Shown: positions 25,198 through 35,850, numbered from the stretch's first letter. The stretch: 64,000 bases of DNA from Haladaptatus halobius (GCF_020618475.1 NZ_CP085335.1:372001-436000); one strand, 5' to 3'. The notes: a model not told the origin generated them from the sequence alone. Numbers and translations are program-made.

Positions 25198-26880
25198 TCA
25201 CACCGCCGTCCCGGGCTGGTACTCCCCGAACACGTCCCGAAGCACGTCGCAGATTTCGCCGACCGTGGCGTAGGCTTTCACCGCGTCGACGATGTACGGC
25301 AGGAGATTATCGCTACCCTCCGCGGCGTCGCGGAGCGCGGCCAACTTTGCCTCGACCGCTTCCTCGTCGCGCTCCTCCCGAACCTCGTTCAGACGGTCTA
25401 TCTGCCGGCGTTCGTCCTCCTCGGTGACCTCTTGGATGTCCATCTCGGGCTCTTCGTCCACCTCGAACTCGTTGACGCCGACGATGATTCGCTCGCCCGC
25501 CTCGACCTCCTGTTGGCGGTCGAACGCCACGTCCTGGATCTGGCGCTGCACCCACTGGCTTTCGATGGCCTGGAGCATCCCACCCTTCTCGTCGACGGTG
25601 TCGATGAGGTCGAACGCCTCCGCTTCGAGGTCGTCCGTGAGCGCTTCGACGTAGTAGCTTCCGGCGAGGGGGTCGATGGTGTCGGCGGCACCGCTCTCGT
25701 GGGCAAGGATCTGCTGGGTGCGGAGCGCGGTTCGAACGCTCTTTTCGGTCGGGAGCGCCAGCGCCTCGTCTTTCCCGTTCGTGTGGAGACTCTGCGTGCC
25801 GCCGAGGACGGCGGCGAGCGCCTGATACGCGACGCGGACGACGTTGTTCTCGATCTGCTGGGCGGTCAGGGTGGAGCCCGCGGTTTGCGTGTGGAATTTG
25901 AGCTGCTTCGATTTCGGGTTCTCCGCGCCAAATCGTTCCTCCATGATGGTCGCCCACATCCGCCGGGCGGCGCGGAACTTGGCGACCTCTTCGAGAATGT
26001 CGTTGTGCGCGTTGAAGAAGAACGAGAGTTGCGGGGCGAACTCGTCCACGTCCAATCCGGCGTCGAGGGCGGCTTCGACGTACTCGATTCCGTTGCCGAG
26101 CGTGAAGGCGAGTTCCTGCGCCGCGGTCGCGCCCGCCTCGCGGACGTGATAGCCCGAGATCGAGATGGTGTTGAACTTCGGCGTCTCCTCGGCGCAGAAC
26201 TCGAAGATGTCGGTGATGATGCGCATCGATGGCTCCGGCGGGTAGATGTACGTGTTCCGGGCGATGTACTCCTTCAGCAGGTCGTTCTGGATGGTGCCCC
26301 GGAGCTGTTCGCGGGGAACACCCTGCTCATCGCCGACCGCGATGTACATCGCCAGCAGCACCGAGGCGGGCGCGTTGATGGTCATCGACGTGCTCACCTC
26401 GTCCAGCGGGATTCCGTCGAAGAGCGTCTCCATGTCCGCCAGCGAGTCGATTGCCACGCCGGACTTTCCGACCTCGCCGGCCGACATCTCGTCGTCGGAG
26501 GTGTACCCCATCTGCGTCGGCAGGTCGAACGCGACCGAGAGGCCGCTCTGCCCGTTATCGAGCAGGTAGTGGTAGCGTTCGTTCGTCTCCTCGGCCGTTC
26601 CGAAGCCGGCGTACTGGCGCATCGTCCACAGTCGTCCGCGGTACATCGTCGGGTAGACCCCGCGCGTGTAGGGGTCTTCGCCGGGGAAGCCGAGGTCGTC
26701 ATCGTAGTCCGCGTCGGCCACGTCGTTCGGCGTGTAGAGTCGTTCGACCGTCTGCCCGTCCGTGTCGGTCGTGAACTCCTCTTTCCGCTCGCCGAAGCGC
26801 TCCAACGTGGGTTCGAGCGTCTCGTCCTCCCAGTCGTCTTTCTCCCGGCGGATCGCTTCGAGGTCGTCCGCATCGAACAT
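25198..26880 (-). CDS. mcmA1: methylmalonyl-CoA mutase, large (catalytic) subunit
   Basis: A 560-residue TIM-barrel subunit of adenosylcobalamin-dependent methylmalonyl-CoA mutase. Family strings: [73 protein letters not shown] (substrate His), [12 protein letters not shown] and [18 protein letters not shown]. The C-terminal B12-binding domain (DxHxxG) is absent, as in archaea that encode it as a separate small subunit, which is not in the window. Divergent from proS with a 141-bp promoter region. Confidence 0.96.
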   Translation of the reverse strand: MFDADDLEAIRREKDDWEDETLEPTLERFGERKEEFTTDTDGQTVERLYTPNDVADADYDDDLGFPGEDPYTRGVYPTMYRGRLWTMRQYAGFGTAEETNERYHYLLDNGQSGLSVAFDLPTQMGYTSDDEMSAGEVGKSGVAIDSLADMETLFDGIPLDEVSTSMTINAPASVLLAMYIAVGDEQGVPREQLRGTIQNDLLKEYIARNTYIYPPEPSMRIITDIFEFCAEETPKFNTISISGYHVREAGATAAQELAFTLGNGIEYVEAALDAGLDVDEFAPQLSFFFNAHNDILEEVAKFRAARRMWATIMEERFGAENPKSKQLKFHTQTAGSTLTAQQIENNVVRVAYQALAAVLGGTQSLHTNGKDEALALPTEKSVRTALRTQQILAHESGAADTIDPLAGSYYVEALTDDLEAEAFDLIDTVDEKGGMLQAIESQWVQRQIQDVAFDRQQEVEAGERIIVGVNEFEVDEEPEMDIQEVTEEDERRQIDRLNEVREERDEEAVEAKLAALRDAAEGSDNLLPYIVDAVKAYATVGEICDVLRDVFGEYQPGTAV

Positions 26881-27021
26881 TGTCTGAATCGTTGCGGTGC
26901 TGAGCCTTAAGAGTTGAGAGACGCTCGTCTCCGCCGACCGAGTCCTCGATTCGAATCGGTGCGTCCGGCCGAGTCGTTAGCTTCAGGGGATTTAAGAGCG
27001 CATCCGGACTGGGTAGATGTA

Positions 27022-28479
27022 ATGAGCGACAATGAACAGGAACTCGGGATAACCAAAAGCAAACAGCACGAAACCGGGGACTGGTACGCCGAAGTGGTAC
27101 TGAAGGCTGGACTCGCGGATTACGCCCCTATGGGCGGGTTCATCATCACCCGTCCCCGGGGGTACGCCCTCTGGGAGGGCGTGCAAAACCACCTCGATTC
27201 GTGGTTCAAGGAGACGGGGTCGCAGAACGCCTACTTCCCCGCGCTCATCCCTGAGAGCTACCTCGAACGCGAGAGCGACATCGTTGAGGGGTTCGACCCC
27301 GAGGTGGCGTGGGTGACCCACGGCGGCCACGACGAACTTGAAGAGCGACTCGCGTTCCGACCCACCAGCGAGAGCATCATCACGCCCTTCATGAGCCAGT
27401 GGGTGCGAAGCCACCGCGACCTCCCCCTTCGACTCAACCAGTGGTGTAGCGTCATCCGGTGGGAGGCGACCGACACGAAGCCGTTCTTCCGCACCAAGGA
27501 GTTCCTCTGGCAGGAAGGCCACACCGCCCACGCGACTGAAGAGGAGGCGTGGGACGAGACGATGACCCGCCTCGGGCAGTACGCGCGCCTCTACGAGGAC
27601 GTGCTCGCCGTCCCCGTCATGCGCGGTCGCAAGCCCTCACACGACAAGTTCCCCGGCGCGGACACTACCACAACGGTGGAGGCGCTCATGCCCGACGGAA
27701 AGTCGGTGCAGGGCGGCACGAGCCACTACCTCGGGCAGGGCTTCGCGGAGGCCTATGACCTCCTGTTCACCGACGAGAACGAGGACGAGCGGGTGGCCCA
27801 CACCACCTCGTGGGGACTGTCGTGGCGGGCGCTCGGGGCGCTCATCATGACCCACAGCGACGAGCAGGGATTCGTCTGCCCGCCCACTCTCGCGCCCGAG
27901 CAGGTCGTCATCGTCCCCATCTGGCAGGAGGAGAACCGCGAGGAGGTGCTCTCCTACGCGGCCAACGTCGCGGACGACCTCGAAGACGCCGGCGTCCGCG
28001 TCGAACTGGACGACCGCGACGAGCGCAACCCTGGTTTCAAGTTCAACGAGTGGGAGCTGAAGGGCGTCCCTGTCCGCTTCGAGATCGGCCCGAACGAGGT
28101 CGAGGACGACGAAGTGACGGTCGTCCACCGACCCGACAGCGAATCGGTCGCGGAGAGCCGCGTCGGTATCGCCGACGCAGTTCGAGACCATTTCGACGCG
28201 GTGTATGACAAACTATACGAATCGGCCGAAGAGAACCTCGAAGCGAACATCCGCGAGGCCGACTCCCGCGCCGACATCCTCGGTACCATCGGTCAGCACG
28301 GCGGCTACGTGAAAGCCCCGTGGTGCGGCGACGAAGCGTGTGAAACCGAAATCAAGAAGCCGATTTCCGCGGAGATCGTCATGGTTCCCCTCGACCGCGA
28401 CGAAGAACCCATCGGCGACGAGTGTGCCGTCTGCGATGACGAGAGCGAGGAGACGGCGTACTTCGCCAAGACCTACTGA
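27022..28479 (+). CDS. proS: prolyl-tRNA synthetase (archaeal/eukaryotic type)
   Basis: A 485-residue class II synthetase. Motif 2 is NQWCSVIRWEATDTKPFFRTKEF-like (RWE...FFRTKEFLW), motif 3 lies in TSWGLSWRALGALIMTHSDE. The anticodon-binding domain follows, and the C-terminus has Cys pairs (WCGDEACE and CAVCDDE) and ends in the conserved Tyr, as in the archaeal/eukaryotic class. Start taken at ATG 27022 (MSDNEQELGITKSKQHETGD); the longer frame starts in a non-acidic region. No editing (YbaK) insert is visible. Confidence 0.97.
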   Translation: MSDNEQELGITKSKQHETGDWYAEVVLKAGLADYAPMGGFIITRPRGYALWEGVQNHLDSWFKETGSQNAYFPALIPESYLERESDIVEGFDPEVAWVTHGGHDELEERLAFRPTSESIITPFMSQWVRSHRDLPLRLNQWCSVIRWEATDTKPFFRTKEFLWQEGHTAHATEEEAWDETMTRLGQYARLYEDVLAVPVMRGRKPSHDKFPGADTTTTVEALMPDGKSVQGGTSHYLGQGFAEAYDLLFTDENEDERVAHTTSWGLSWRALGALIMTHSDEQGFVCPPTLAPEQVVIVPIWQEENREEVLSYAANVADDLEDAGVRVELDDRDERNPGFKFNEWELKGVPVRFEIGPNEVEDDEVTVVHRPDSESVAESRVGIADAVRDHFDAVYDKLYESAEENLEANIREADSRADILGTIGQHGGYVKAPWCGDEACETEIKKPISAEIVMVPLDRDEEPIGDECAVCDDESEETAYFAKTY

Positions 28480-28812
28480 GTCCTCAGCGTTCTCCGTTTT
28501 AAATCGTGGCCGAACGCTCGCGCGATTTCGAAGCGGTTCGCCAGTCCGTGCGACGGTGTTCGAACACCGACGACCGGTGATGAAGGAATGCGACGATTTA
28601 CGGTGTCTTCCGCGGAAAGCGCGACTGCTATCTTCGAATGCGGATGTGAAAAGAAAATTATTTAGCGATTCGACTGGGGTTTTCACACGACTTATTGAGG
28701 AAACTTGGGACAATCGCTTCGAACGACACGTATTGCAATCCATAGAATCTAGATTTAACCAACTTCATAATTCTTAGCAAAGTTTTAGAAACTCGGCTAC
28801 GATTGGTTGGAT
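28480..28812 (+). other. AT-rich intergenic region before the Lrp-type regulator
   Basis: No supported gene in these 333 bp. The second half becomes AT-rich (from about 28650), unlike the flanking coding DNA, and ends with a GTTTTAGAAA stretch at about 28785-28794. That is 20-28 bp before the regulator ATG, a likely TATA element. Open frames here have non-acidic translations and no start with proper context. Confidence 0.5.
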
Positions 28813-29313
28813 ATGGCAGACGTCAATCTGGACGAAAAGGACTTCAAAATCCTTCGATGGCTCGACAGAGAAGGTGACATCGACGTGGACGAAGTGAGCG
28901 ACGAACTCGGAATCAGCACTTCGACGGTGTACTACCGACTCGATAAGTACCGCAAACAGGGTATCCTGTCGGGAACCGTCTCGAAACTCGACGCCCGCGA
29001 ACTCGGACTCGAACTCACGGCCATCACGGAGATTCGGAGCGAGTACGGCCCGGACTACGAGGATATCGGCGAGAATCTATGCGATATCTCGGGCGTGCAG
29101 ACCGTCTACTTCATGCTCGGCAATAAATCGTTCACCATCATCGCCCATCTACGCGACCACGACCACCTGCAAGATTACATCGACAACATCATCCACACCG
29201 ACGGCGTCGAACACTCTTCGACGCAGATCGTGTTGCGAACGTTCAAGGACGAATCGCGGCTTCTCGTCAACTACGACGAAGACGACCTAGAGGCGCTCAT
29301 CGAAGACGAGTAG
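28813..29313 (+). CDS. Lrp/AsnC-family transcriptional regulator
   Basis: A 166-residue regulator with an N-terminal helix-turn-helix (DFKILRWLDREGDIDVDEVS, then ELGISTSTVYYRLDKYRKQG) and a C-terminal ligand-binding RAM domain (LELTAITEIRSEYGPDYEDI, VQTVYFMLGNKSFTIIAHLR). The family usually senses amino acids. It lies 203 bp before gltB in the same direction, and the intervening DNA is AT-rich, so control of glutamate synthase in nitrogen metabolism is a reasonable guess. The ATG at 28813 is preferred to the TTG six bases earlier. Confidence 0.92.
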   Translation: MADVNLDEKDFKILRWLDREGDIDVDEVSDELGISTSTVYYRLDKYRKQGILSGTVSKLDARELGLELTAITEIRSEYGPDYEDIGENLCDISGVQTVYFMLGNKSFTIIAHLRDHDHLQDYIDNIIHTDGVEHSSTQIVLRTFKDESRLLVNYDEDDLEALIEDE

Positions 29314-29516
29314 CGAATAATGTCTGGGCATTCATGGCATTTAACCCGGATATCGGAATCAATTGAACATAAATAGAGCGATAAACAGTTTATTTTGGTT
29401 ACTATCTCCGTGCTATTCCATCGTTTACTCACTATATAAGGTGATAGTATTGACAATAGCATTCATTTAGACCTTCAGGAGTAATCTCTTATACCGCCTA
29501 GCCATGCGGTCACACA
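29314..29516 (+). promoter_or_regulatory. AT-rich upstream region of gltB
   Basis: A 203-bp gap of low G+C compared with its flanks. A TCTTATAC element at about 29487-29494 lies 23-30 bp before the gltB ATG and fits a TATA box for a leaderless transcript. The long AT-rich tract upstream (29340-29470) could hold regulator sites, for example for the Lrp-type protein encoded just before; no clear palindrome was picked out by eye. Confidence 0.45.
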
Positions 29517-32500
29517 ATGACTCACGGACTCGCCGACCCGACTGACCAGCGGTCGAACTGTGGTGTCGGTATCGTCATGGATCTCGATGCCGACGCCAGC
29601 CACGAGATAGTATCCGACGGCGTCTCGTTGCTCGCCAACCTCGAACACCGCGGAACCACGGGTGCGGAAGCGAACACCGGAGACGGTGCCGGCATCCTCG
29701 TCCAACGACCGGACTCCTTTTTCGCGGCGGAACTCGATTGCGACCTTCCGGAGACGTACGCCGTCGGACAACTGTTTCTCCCGCACGACGAAGATGTCCG
29801 CCGCGAACTGCGACGAATCGTCGAGGAGGTCTTCGAGGCGGAGGGACTGACGGTGTTCCACTGGCGCGCGGTTCCGACCGACAACGCCGACCTCGGCGAG
29901 ACGGCGCTCGATTCGGAACCCGCGGTCGTTCAGTGTTTCATCCGGCCATCGACGGATCGGACGACCGAAGCGTTCGACCGAAGCCTGTACGTCGCGCGGC
30001 GCGTCCTGGAGAAGGAAGTCGAGACGCGCGACGACGAACTCTACGTCTGTTCGCTCGACCGGAAGACGCTGGTCTACAAGGGACTGCTGACGGGCGAGCA
30101 GCTCCCACGGTACTACCCCGACCTCGCAGACGAGCGGTTCGAGTCCACCCTCGCCATGGTCCACGCACGGTTCTCGACGAACACGCTCGGCGCGTGGCAC
30201 CTCGCACACCCCTACCGTCGCGTCGTTCATAACGGCGAGATCAACACCATCCGGGGGAACGTAAACTGGATGGCGGCGCGCCAGACCGACCTCGAGAGCG
30301 AGCGCCTCGGCGAGGACGTAGACCGTATCACGCCCGTCACACACGCTGACCAGAGCGACACCGCCATCGTCGACAACGTCCTCGAACTCCTCTTACAGGA
30401 CGGCCGCGACCTGCCACACGCCCTCCGGATGCTCGTGCCGGAAGCGTGGCGCGAGCGTACTGACGGCGACCGACGAGCGTGGTATGACTTCCACGCCTCG
30501 CTGGTCGAACCGTGGGATGGCCCCGCTCTCGTCGCCGCGACCGACGGCGAGCGCGTCGGCGCAGTGCTCGACAGAAACGGTCTCCGACCCTGCCGGTACG
30601 ACGTGACGGAAGATAACCGACTCGTCGTGGCGAGCGAAGCCGGTGCGCTCGACACCCCCGACGAGGAGATCGTCGAGCGCGGTCGTCTCCAGCCCGGACA
30701 GCTCTTCCTCGCCGACCCCGAGGCGGGACGGGTCGTCTCCGACGAAGAGGTGTTCGACGACCTGACTGACGAGAAGTACGCCGAGTGGGTGGAGCGAGAG
30801 CAACTATATCTACCCGACGTCGCCGACCCCACCCCCGACGAGCTACCGGGGTCGCTTCGCGCCCGGCAAGTGGTCTGGGGGTACACCCACGACGAACTGA
30901 CCGAACTCCTCGAACCGATGGCGAACGACGGCAAAGACCCGGTCGGGTCGATGGGCGACGACACGCCGCTCTCCGTGCTCTCGGAGTTCGACCGCCCGCT
31001 GTTCTCCTACTTCAAACAGCTGTTTGCGCAGGTGACGAACCCGCCGTTGGACTACATCCGCGAGGAACTAGTGACGAGCCTCGAAACCCGGCTCGGTCGC
31101 CAGCGCAACCTCCTCTCCGAGTCGCCGGCCCACGCTCGACAGCTCGTCCTCGACTCGCCGGTACTGACCGACCCGGAGCTGGCCACGGTGAAAGAGGCGG
31201 GTCTCCCGACCGAGGTCGTGGACATCACGTTCGACCCCGAAACCGACCTCCGAGAGGCGATTGACCGAGTCAGACGCGAGGTTCGCGCCGCGGTCGAAAC
31301 CGGCGCCGAAATCGTCGTCCTCTCCGACCGAAGGACGGGCGACAACCGCGCTCCGATTCCGTCCCTGCTGGCGACCGGCGCGGTGCACCACCACCTCGTC
31401 CGGGAGGGGCTTCGAACCCGAACCGGACTCGTGGTCGAATCCGGCGACCCCCGAACCGTCCATCACCTCGCCACCCTCGTCGGCTACGGCGCGGGAGCGG
31501 TCAACCCCTACCTCGCGTACCAGACTATCGCGGATCTGGTGGCGGGGCCGGACGGCGCGGAGGAATCGGAGGCCGTCGAGGCCTACGTCTCCGCGCTAGA
31601 GGCGGGATTGCTGAAGACGACGGCGAAGATGGGTATCTCGACGGTCGAAAGTTACCGAGGGGCGCAGGTGTTCGAGGCGGTCGGTCTCGACGGCGAGTTC
31701 GTCGCGGAGTACTTCGAGGGCACCGAGAACCGAACCGAGGGCATCGGCATCGAGGAGATAGAAGAAGACGTGCTCGCGCGTCACGAGGCGGCGTTCGAGG
31801 ACGAGTCGAGCATCGACCGACAGGGCGAGTTCGAACACCGCTCGAACGGTATCTATCACCAGTGGAACCCGAAGACGGTCGGCGCGCTCCAGCGCGCGGT
31901 CAGGCAGGAGAGCGACGAGGAGTACGGGGAGTTCGCCAGCGCGATAAACGACCAGCAAGAACGACTTCAGACGCTCCGGGGACTGCTCGATTTCGACGCC
32001 GACGGGCGCGAGTCGATTCCCCTCGACGAAGTCGAACCCGTAGAGGACATCGTGAAACGCTTCTCGACGGCGGCGATGAGCCTCGGCTCGCTGTCGCCCG
32101 AAGCTCACGAGAACAACGCCGTGGCGATGAACCGAATCGGTGGGAAGGCGAACACCGGCGAGGGCGGCTCGCCGCCCGAGCGATTCGACACCGAACGCGA
32201 ATGTTCGGTGAAACAGGTCGCCAGCGGACGGTTCGGCGTCACGAGCCGATACCTCCAAGCGGCGGACGAACTCCAGATAAAGATGGCGCAGGGGTCGAAA
32301 CCGGGAGAAGGCGGCCACTTACCGGGGAAAAAAGTGAACGAGACGATAGCCCACGTCCGCCACGCCACTCCTGGCGTTGGTCTCATCTCGCCGCCGCCGC
32401 AGCACGACATCTACAGCATCGAGGACTTGAAACAGCTCGTCTACGACCTGAAGGCGGCGAGCGACGGAGCCGACATCAACGTGAAACTCGTCTCAGAGGC

Positions 32501-33971
32501 GGGCATCGGAACCATCGCGGCGGGCGTCGCCAAGGCCAACGCGGACGTCGTCCACATCTCGGGTCACTCCGGCGGAACCGGCGCGAGTCCGCGCACGTCC
32601 ATCAAGAACGCCGGACTCCCGTGGGAACTCGGCCTCGCCGAAGCGAACCAGATGCTCCGACAGACAGGGCTTCGCTCGCGCATCAAAGTCAGCGTCGACG
32701 GCGGTCTGAAAACCGGCCGAGACGTGGCCGTCGCCGCCTTGCTCGGAGCCGAGGAGTACATCTTCGGCACGGCGAGTCTCGTCACTAGCGGGTGCGTGAT
32801 GGCCCGCCAGTGCCACGAAAACACCTGTCCGGTCGGCATCGCCACGCAGGACGAAGACCTCAGGGCGCGCTTCCCCGGCGAACCCGACCACGTCGTGAAC
32901 TACATGACGTTCATCGCGCAGGAACTCCGCGAGTACATGGCCGAACTGGGATTCGAGACGGTCGAGGAGATGGTCGGGCGCGTGGACGCGCTTCGCCAGC
33001 GCGAGACGACCCACCCGAAGGCCCGACATCTCGACCTCTCGTCGGTGCTCGCCGCTCCCGACGACTCCGACGGACGAACCAAGACGCGGGAGCAAGACCA
33101 CGAACTGGAAAAACACTTCGACCGCGACCTGCTCGCCGCCGCCCGCCCCGCCCTCGACGACGGGCGAGCGGTCGAACTCGAACGGTCGATTTCGAACCGC
33201 GACCGGGCCGTCGGCGCGCTGCTCTCGGGGCGCATCTCTGCGAAACACGGCACGTCGGGGCTTCCCGACGGAATCATCACCTGCCGCCTCGAAGGCACCG
33301 CGGGCCAGAGCTTCGGCGCGTTCTGCCAGTCGGGCGTCGACCTGTTCCTGACCGGAGCCGCGAACGACTACGTCGGCAAGGGTCTCTCCGGCGGTCGCAT
33401 CGTCGTGCGGACGCCCGATGACGCGGGCTACGACGCCGAAAACGTCCTCGTCGGCAACGTCGCACTCTACGGCGCGACCGCGGGCGAGGCGTACGTCAAC
33501 GGCGTCGCCGGGGAACGATTCGGCGTCCGAAACAGCGGAGCGAAAGCGGTCGTCGAGGGCGTCGGCGACCACGGCTGCGAGTACATGACCGGCGGCGTAG
33601 TGGTCGTGTTGGGCGACACCGGCGAGAACTTCGCCGCCGGGATGACCGGCGGCGTGGCCTACGTCCTCGACGGCGGGACGTTCGAGGAGAACGTCAACGA
33701 CGGAACCGTATCGCTCTCGGACGAGTTGGACGACCGCGACGAGGCCGTGCTCCGGCGCTTGGTCGAGAATCACGCCGCCGGCACCGGGAGCGAGAAGGCG
33801 CGGGCGCTGTTGGAGAACTGGGAGACGGCGAAAGAACGGTTCGTGAAGGTCATGCCCGACGCCTACCGGCGTGCCATCGTGGACGGCCAAGAGGACGTTC
33901 GCACCTCGCCGCCCAGTTCGGTGTCGGCGGGCGGGCAGTCGTCGGGGTACGAAGTCGTCTCGGACGACTGA
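29517..33971 (+). CDS. gltB: glutamate synthase, large subunit
   Basis: A 1484-residue protein that makes glutamate from glutamine and 2-oxoglutarate. It begins with a short propeptide and the class II amidotransferase Cys (QRSNCGVGIVMDL). Next come the central domain and then the FMN synthase barrel (SLGSLSPEAHENNAVAMNRI, GGKANTGEGGSPPERFD, AQGSKPGEGGHLPGKKVNE, VHISGHSGGTGASPRTS). The 3Fe-4S cysteines are in CVMARQCHENTCPVGIATQ. The C-terminal GXGXG beta-helix domain follows (GGRIVVRTP, GATAGEAYVNGVAGERFGV, GGVVVVLGDTGENFAAGMTG). It is full length. No gltD (NADPH subunit) gene is adjacent, so electrons may come from ferredoxin. Confidence 0.97.
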   Translation: MTHGLADPTDQRSNCGVGIVMDLDADASHEIVSDGVSLLANLEHRGTTGAEANTGDGAGILVQRPDSFFAAELDCDLPETYAVGQLFLPHDEDVRRELRRIVEEVFEAEGLTVFHWRAVPTDNADLGETALDSEPAVVQCFIRPSTDRTTEAFDRSLYVARRVLEKEVETRDDELYVCSLDRKTLVYKGLLTGEQLPRYYPDLADERFESTLAMVHARFSTNTLGAWHLAHPYRRVVHNGEINTIRGNVNWMAARQTDLESERLGEDVDRITPVTHADQSDTAIVDNVLELLLQDGRDLPHALRMLVPEAWRERTDGDRRAWYDFHASLVEPWDGPALVAATDGERVGAVLDRNGLRPCRYDVTEDNRLVVASEAGALDTPDEEIVERGRLQPGQLFLADPEAGRVVSDEEVFDDLTDEKYAEWVEREQLYLPDVADPTPDELPGSLRARQVVWGYTHDELTELLEPMANDGKDPVGSMGDDTPLSVLSEFDRPLFSYFKQLFAQVTNPPLDYIREELVTSLETRLGRQRNLLSESPAHARQLVLDSPVLTDPELATVKEAGLPTEVVDITFDPETDLREAIDRVRREVRAAVETGAEIVVLSDRRTGDNRAPIPSLLATGAVHHHLVREGLRTRTGLVVESGDPRTVHHLATLVGYGAGAVNPYLAYQTIADLVAGPDGAEESEAVEAYVSALEAGLLKTTAKMGISTVESYRGAQVFEAVGLDGEFVAEYFEGTENRTEGIGIEEIEEDVLARHEAAFEDESSIDRQGEFEHRSNGIYHQWNPKTVGALQRAVRQESDEEYGEFASAINDQQERLQTLRGLLDFDADGRESIPLDEVEPVEDIVKRFSTAAMSLGSLSPEAHENNAVAMNRIGGKANTGEGGSPPERFDTERECSVKQVASGRFGVTSRYLQAADELQIKMAQGSKPGEGGHLPGKKVNETIAHVRHATPGVGLISPPPQHDIYSIEDLKQLVYDLKAASDGADINVKLVSEAGIGTIAAGVAKANADVVHISGHSGGTGASPRTSIKNAGLPWELGLAEANQMLRQTGLRSRIKVSVDGGLKTGRDVAVAALLGAEEYIFGTASLVTSGCVMARQCHENTCPVGIATQDEDLRARFPGEPDHVVNYMTFIAQELREYMAELGFETVEEMVGRVDALRQRETTHPKARHLDLSSVLAAPDDSDGRTKTREQDHELEKHFDRDLLAAARPALDDGRAVELERSISNRDRAVGALLSGRISAKHGTSGLPDGIITCRLEGTAGQSFGAFCQSGVDLFLTGAANDYVGKGLSGGRIVVRTPDDAGYDAENVLVGNVALYGATAGEAYVNGVAGERFGVRNSGAKAVVEGVGDHGCEYMTGGVVVVLGDTGENFAAGMTGGVAYVLDGGTFEENVNDGTVSLSDELDDRDEAVLRRLVENHAAGTGSEKARALLENWETAKERFVKVMPDAYRRAIVDGQEDVRTSPPSSVSAGGQSSGYEVVSDD

Positions 33972-34020
33972 GCACGGTCGGACATCGAAGACGGTCGGAC
34001 GACGGAGACGGGGTGGACGA

Positions 34021-34755
34021 TTAAAGGTACGCCGCGTCCCACCGCGTCGCCTTACGCTTGTTTCCGCACTTGTTGCACTCGATTCGCTCCATGCTGTCCA
34101 TCGAGTTGTCGAACGACTCGCAGTTCGAGCAGAAGTACCCGTAGCGGTTCTTGGCCGCCTCGTCGGTGAACACGACGAAGAACGGGGCTTTCGAGCCGCG
34201 ACTGCTCTCTGCGCGGTTGATGTAGAGGGTTTGACCTTCGACCTCTCGGGGCTCCAGCACCGTCTTGTCGGTTTCCGTGTAGACGTTCTCCGTGTAGGTT
34301 TGGTCGCCGATCGTCGCTGTTCGCTCGCTCACCTTCTCGAAACCGTGTTCCCGATAGAACTCGTTGCCCACCTCGTTGTCGGCGAGCACTAGTCCCGAAA
34401 GCGTCTTGACGCCTTTCTCCGTGAGAACCTCCTGCGTTCGCCCGAGGAGCGCGGTTCCGACGCCCCCGCCCCGGTAGTCAGGGTCGACGTGCAGCCAGAG
34501 GATGTTGCCCTCCGGAACGTCCGGAAGCATGTCGCTCTGCGTGAAACCGACCACGTCGCCCCCTTCGAGCGCGACGAGAAACAGCATCCCGCGGCTCTGG
34601 AACTCGGATTCGAGGCTCTTGTCGGAGAACCACTCCTCGACGGCGTGGTCGATGACGTCCTCGTCCAAAAAGTGACTGTACGTCGACGCGAGCGACCGTG
34701 ACGCTACATCTCGAATACCGGACATGTCTTCGGTTCGTGCTTCGCGTACCTGCAT
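34021..34755 (-). CDS. GNAT acetyltransferase with C-terminal zinc ribbon (DUF5816-like)
   Basis: A 244-residue fusion. Residues 1-150 are a GNAT domain with the acetyl-CoA loop LHVDPDYRGGGVGTALLGRT and VLADNEVGNEFYREHGFEKV. Residues 165-244 form a haloarchaeal domain ending in a zinc ribbon (YGYFCSNCESFDNSMD and IECNKCGNKRKATRWDAAYL). I recognise the second part as a recurring haloarchaeal module of unknown role, perhaps for nucleic acid or protein binding. Substrate unknown. Divergent from the epimerase gene with a 105-bp gap. Confidence 0.88.
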   Translation of the reverse strand: MQVREARTEDMSGIRDVASRSLASTYSHFLDEDVIDHAVEEWFSDKSLESEFQSRGMLFLVALEGGDVVGFTQSDMLPDVPEGNILWLHVDPDYRGGGVGTALLGRTQEVLTEKGVKTLSGLVLADNEVGNEFYREHGFEKVSERTATIGDQTYTENVYTETDKTVLEPREVEGQTLYINRAESSRGSKAPFFVVFTDEAAKNRYGYFCSNCESFDNSMDSMERIECNKCGNKRKATRWDAAYL

Positions 34756-34860
34756 ATGTAGACTACTCCCGCGCGGAAGTTAAACATTGTACCGGCCACC
34801 GTCCTCCCGGCCACCTTCCGCCTTCGGTAGCGTTTTGCCACAGTACGTGCGTGTCCCGAT

Positions 34861-35850
34861 ATGGATACTGCACTCGTCATTGGGGGGACGCGATTCATCG
34901 GTCGCCACCTCGTGACCGACCTGCTGGACGACGGCTACGACGTGACCCTCTTCAATCGCGGCAATCACGACAACCCCTTCGCAGAGACCGAGGGCGTCGA
35001 CCATTTCGAGGGCGACCGGACGAACGACACGGCCCTCGAACGGGCCGCAGAGACGGTCGATCCGGACATCGTCGTGGACTGTGTGGCGTACAAGCCGCAC
35101 GACGTATGCGCCGCGACGGAGATATTCGCGGACGTGGACGGCTACGTCTACATCTCCAGCGGGAGCGCCTACGCGAGCGAGGAGATTCCCAAGCGCGAGG
35201 GCGAGACGGAACTCTGCGACTGCACGTCCGAGCAGGCCACGGACGACTCGCACGACACCTACGGCCCGCGGAAGGCGGGGGGCGACCGTGCCGTCTTCGA
35301 GGCCGCCGAGCGCGGCGTGAACGCGATGAGCGTCCGCCCGTGCATCGTCTACGGCCCCCACGACTACACCCAGCGCCTCGATTTCTGGCTCGACCGCGTG
35401 AACGACTACGACCGACTGCTCGTGCCCGGCGACGGCCAGAACATCTGGCACCGCGCCTACGTCGAGGACGTGGCGAGCGCCCTGCGAATCGTCGCGGAGC
35501 GCGGCGAACCGGGCGAGGTGTACAACGTCGGCGACCGCCGACTCGTCACGATGGACGAGATGGTCGGACTCATCGCGGACACCTTCGACACCTCGGTCGA
35601 ACTCGTCCACGCCAGCGACCGCGAACTATCCACGGCGGGTCTCTCGGTGGACGATTACGTCCTCTACCGGGACTACCCGCACGTCCTCGATACGAACAAA
35701 CTCGCTTCGCTCGGGTGGGATTCGACGCCCGTCGAGGAAGCGATGGCTCGAACCGTCGACGAGCATCTGGAGAGCGATCGCGACGGGAGCGAGCACGACC
35801 CCGGACGCGAGAAAGAAGAGCGAGTTCTCGGTGTTTTAGAGACGATTTGA
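34861..35850 (+). CDS. NAD-dependent epimerase/dehydratase (extended SDR)
   Basis: A 329-residue extended SDR. The cofactor motif is ALVIGGTRFIGRHLVTDLL, i.e. GGTRFIG rather than GGxGFIG, which is typical of the atypical branch near chloroplast RNA-binding and isoflavone-reductase-like SDRs. The active-site Tyr-Lys would be in DTYGPRKAGGDRAVFEA. Later strings: VRPCIVYGPHDYTQRLDFWL and GDGQNIWHRAYVEDVASALR. It probably acts on a nucleotide sugar, but that is not provable here. The C-terminal 30 residues are charged and likely disordered. Confidence 0.85.
   Translation: MDTALVIGGTRFIGRHLVTDLLDDGYDVTLFNRGNHDNPFAETEGVDHFEGDRTNDTALERAAETVDPDIVVDCVAYKPHDVCAATEIFADVDGYVYISSGSAYASEEIPKREGETELCDCTSEQATDDSHDTYGPRKAGGDRAVFEAAERGVNAMSVRPCIVYGPHDYTQRLDFWLDRVNDYDRLLVPGDGQNIWHRAYVEDVASALRIVAERGEPGEVYNVGDRRLVTMDEMVGLIADTFDTSVELVHASDRELSTAGLSVDDYVLYRDYPHVLDTNKLASLGWDSTPVEEAMARTVDEHLESDRDGSEHDPGREKEERVLGVLETI

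Noticed and set aside
24913..26910. 665-residue plus-strand frame opposite methylmalonyl-CoA mutase
   Set aside because: It is antisense to a gene with clear family motifs, and its translation is Arg/Val/Leu-rich with no domain. Long antisense frames are common in high-G+C haloarchaeal genes.
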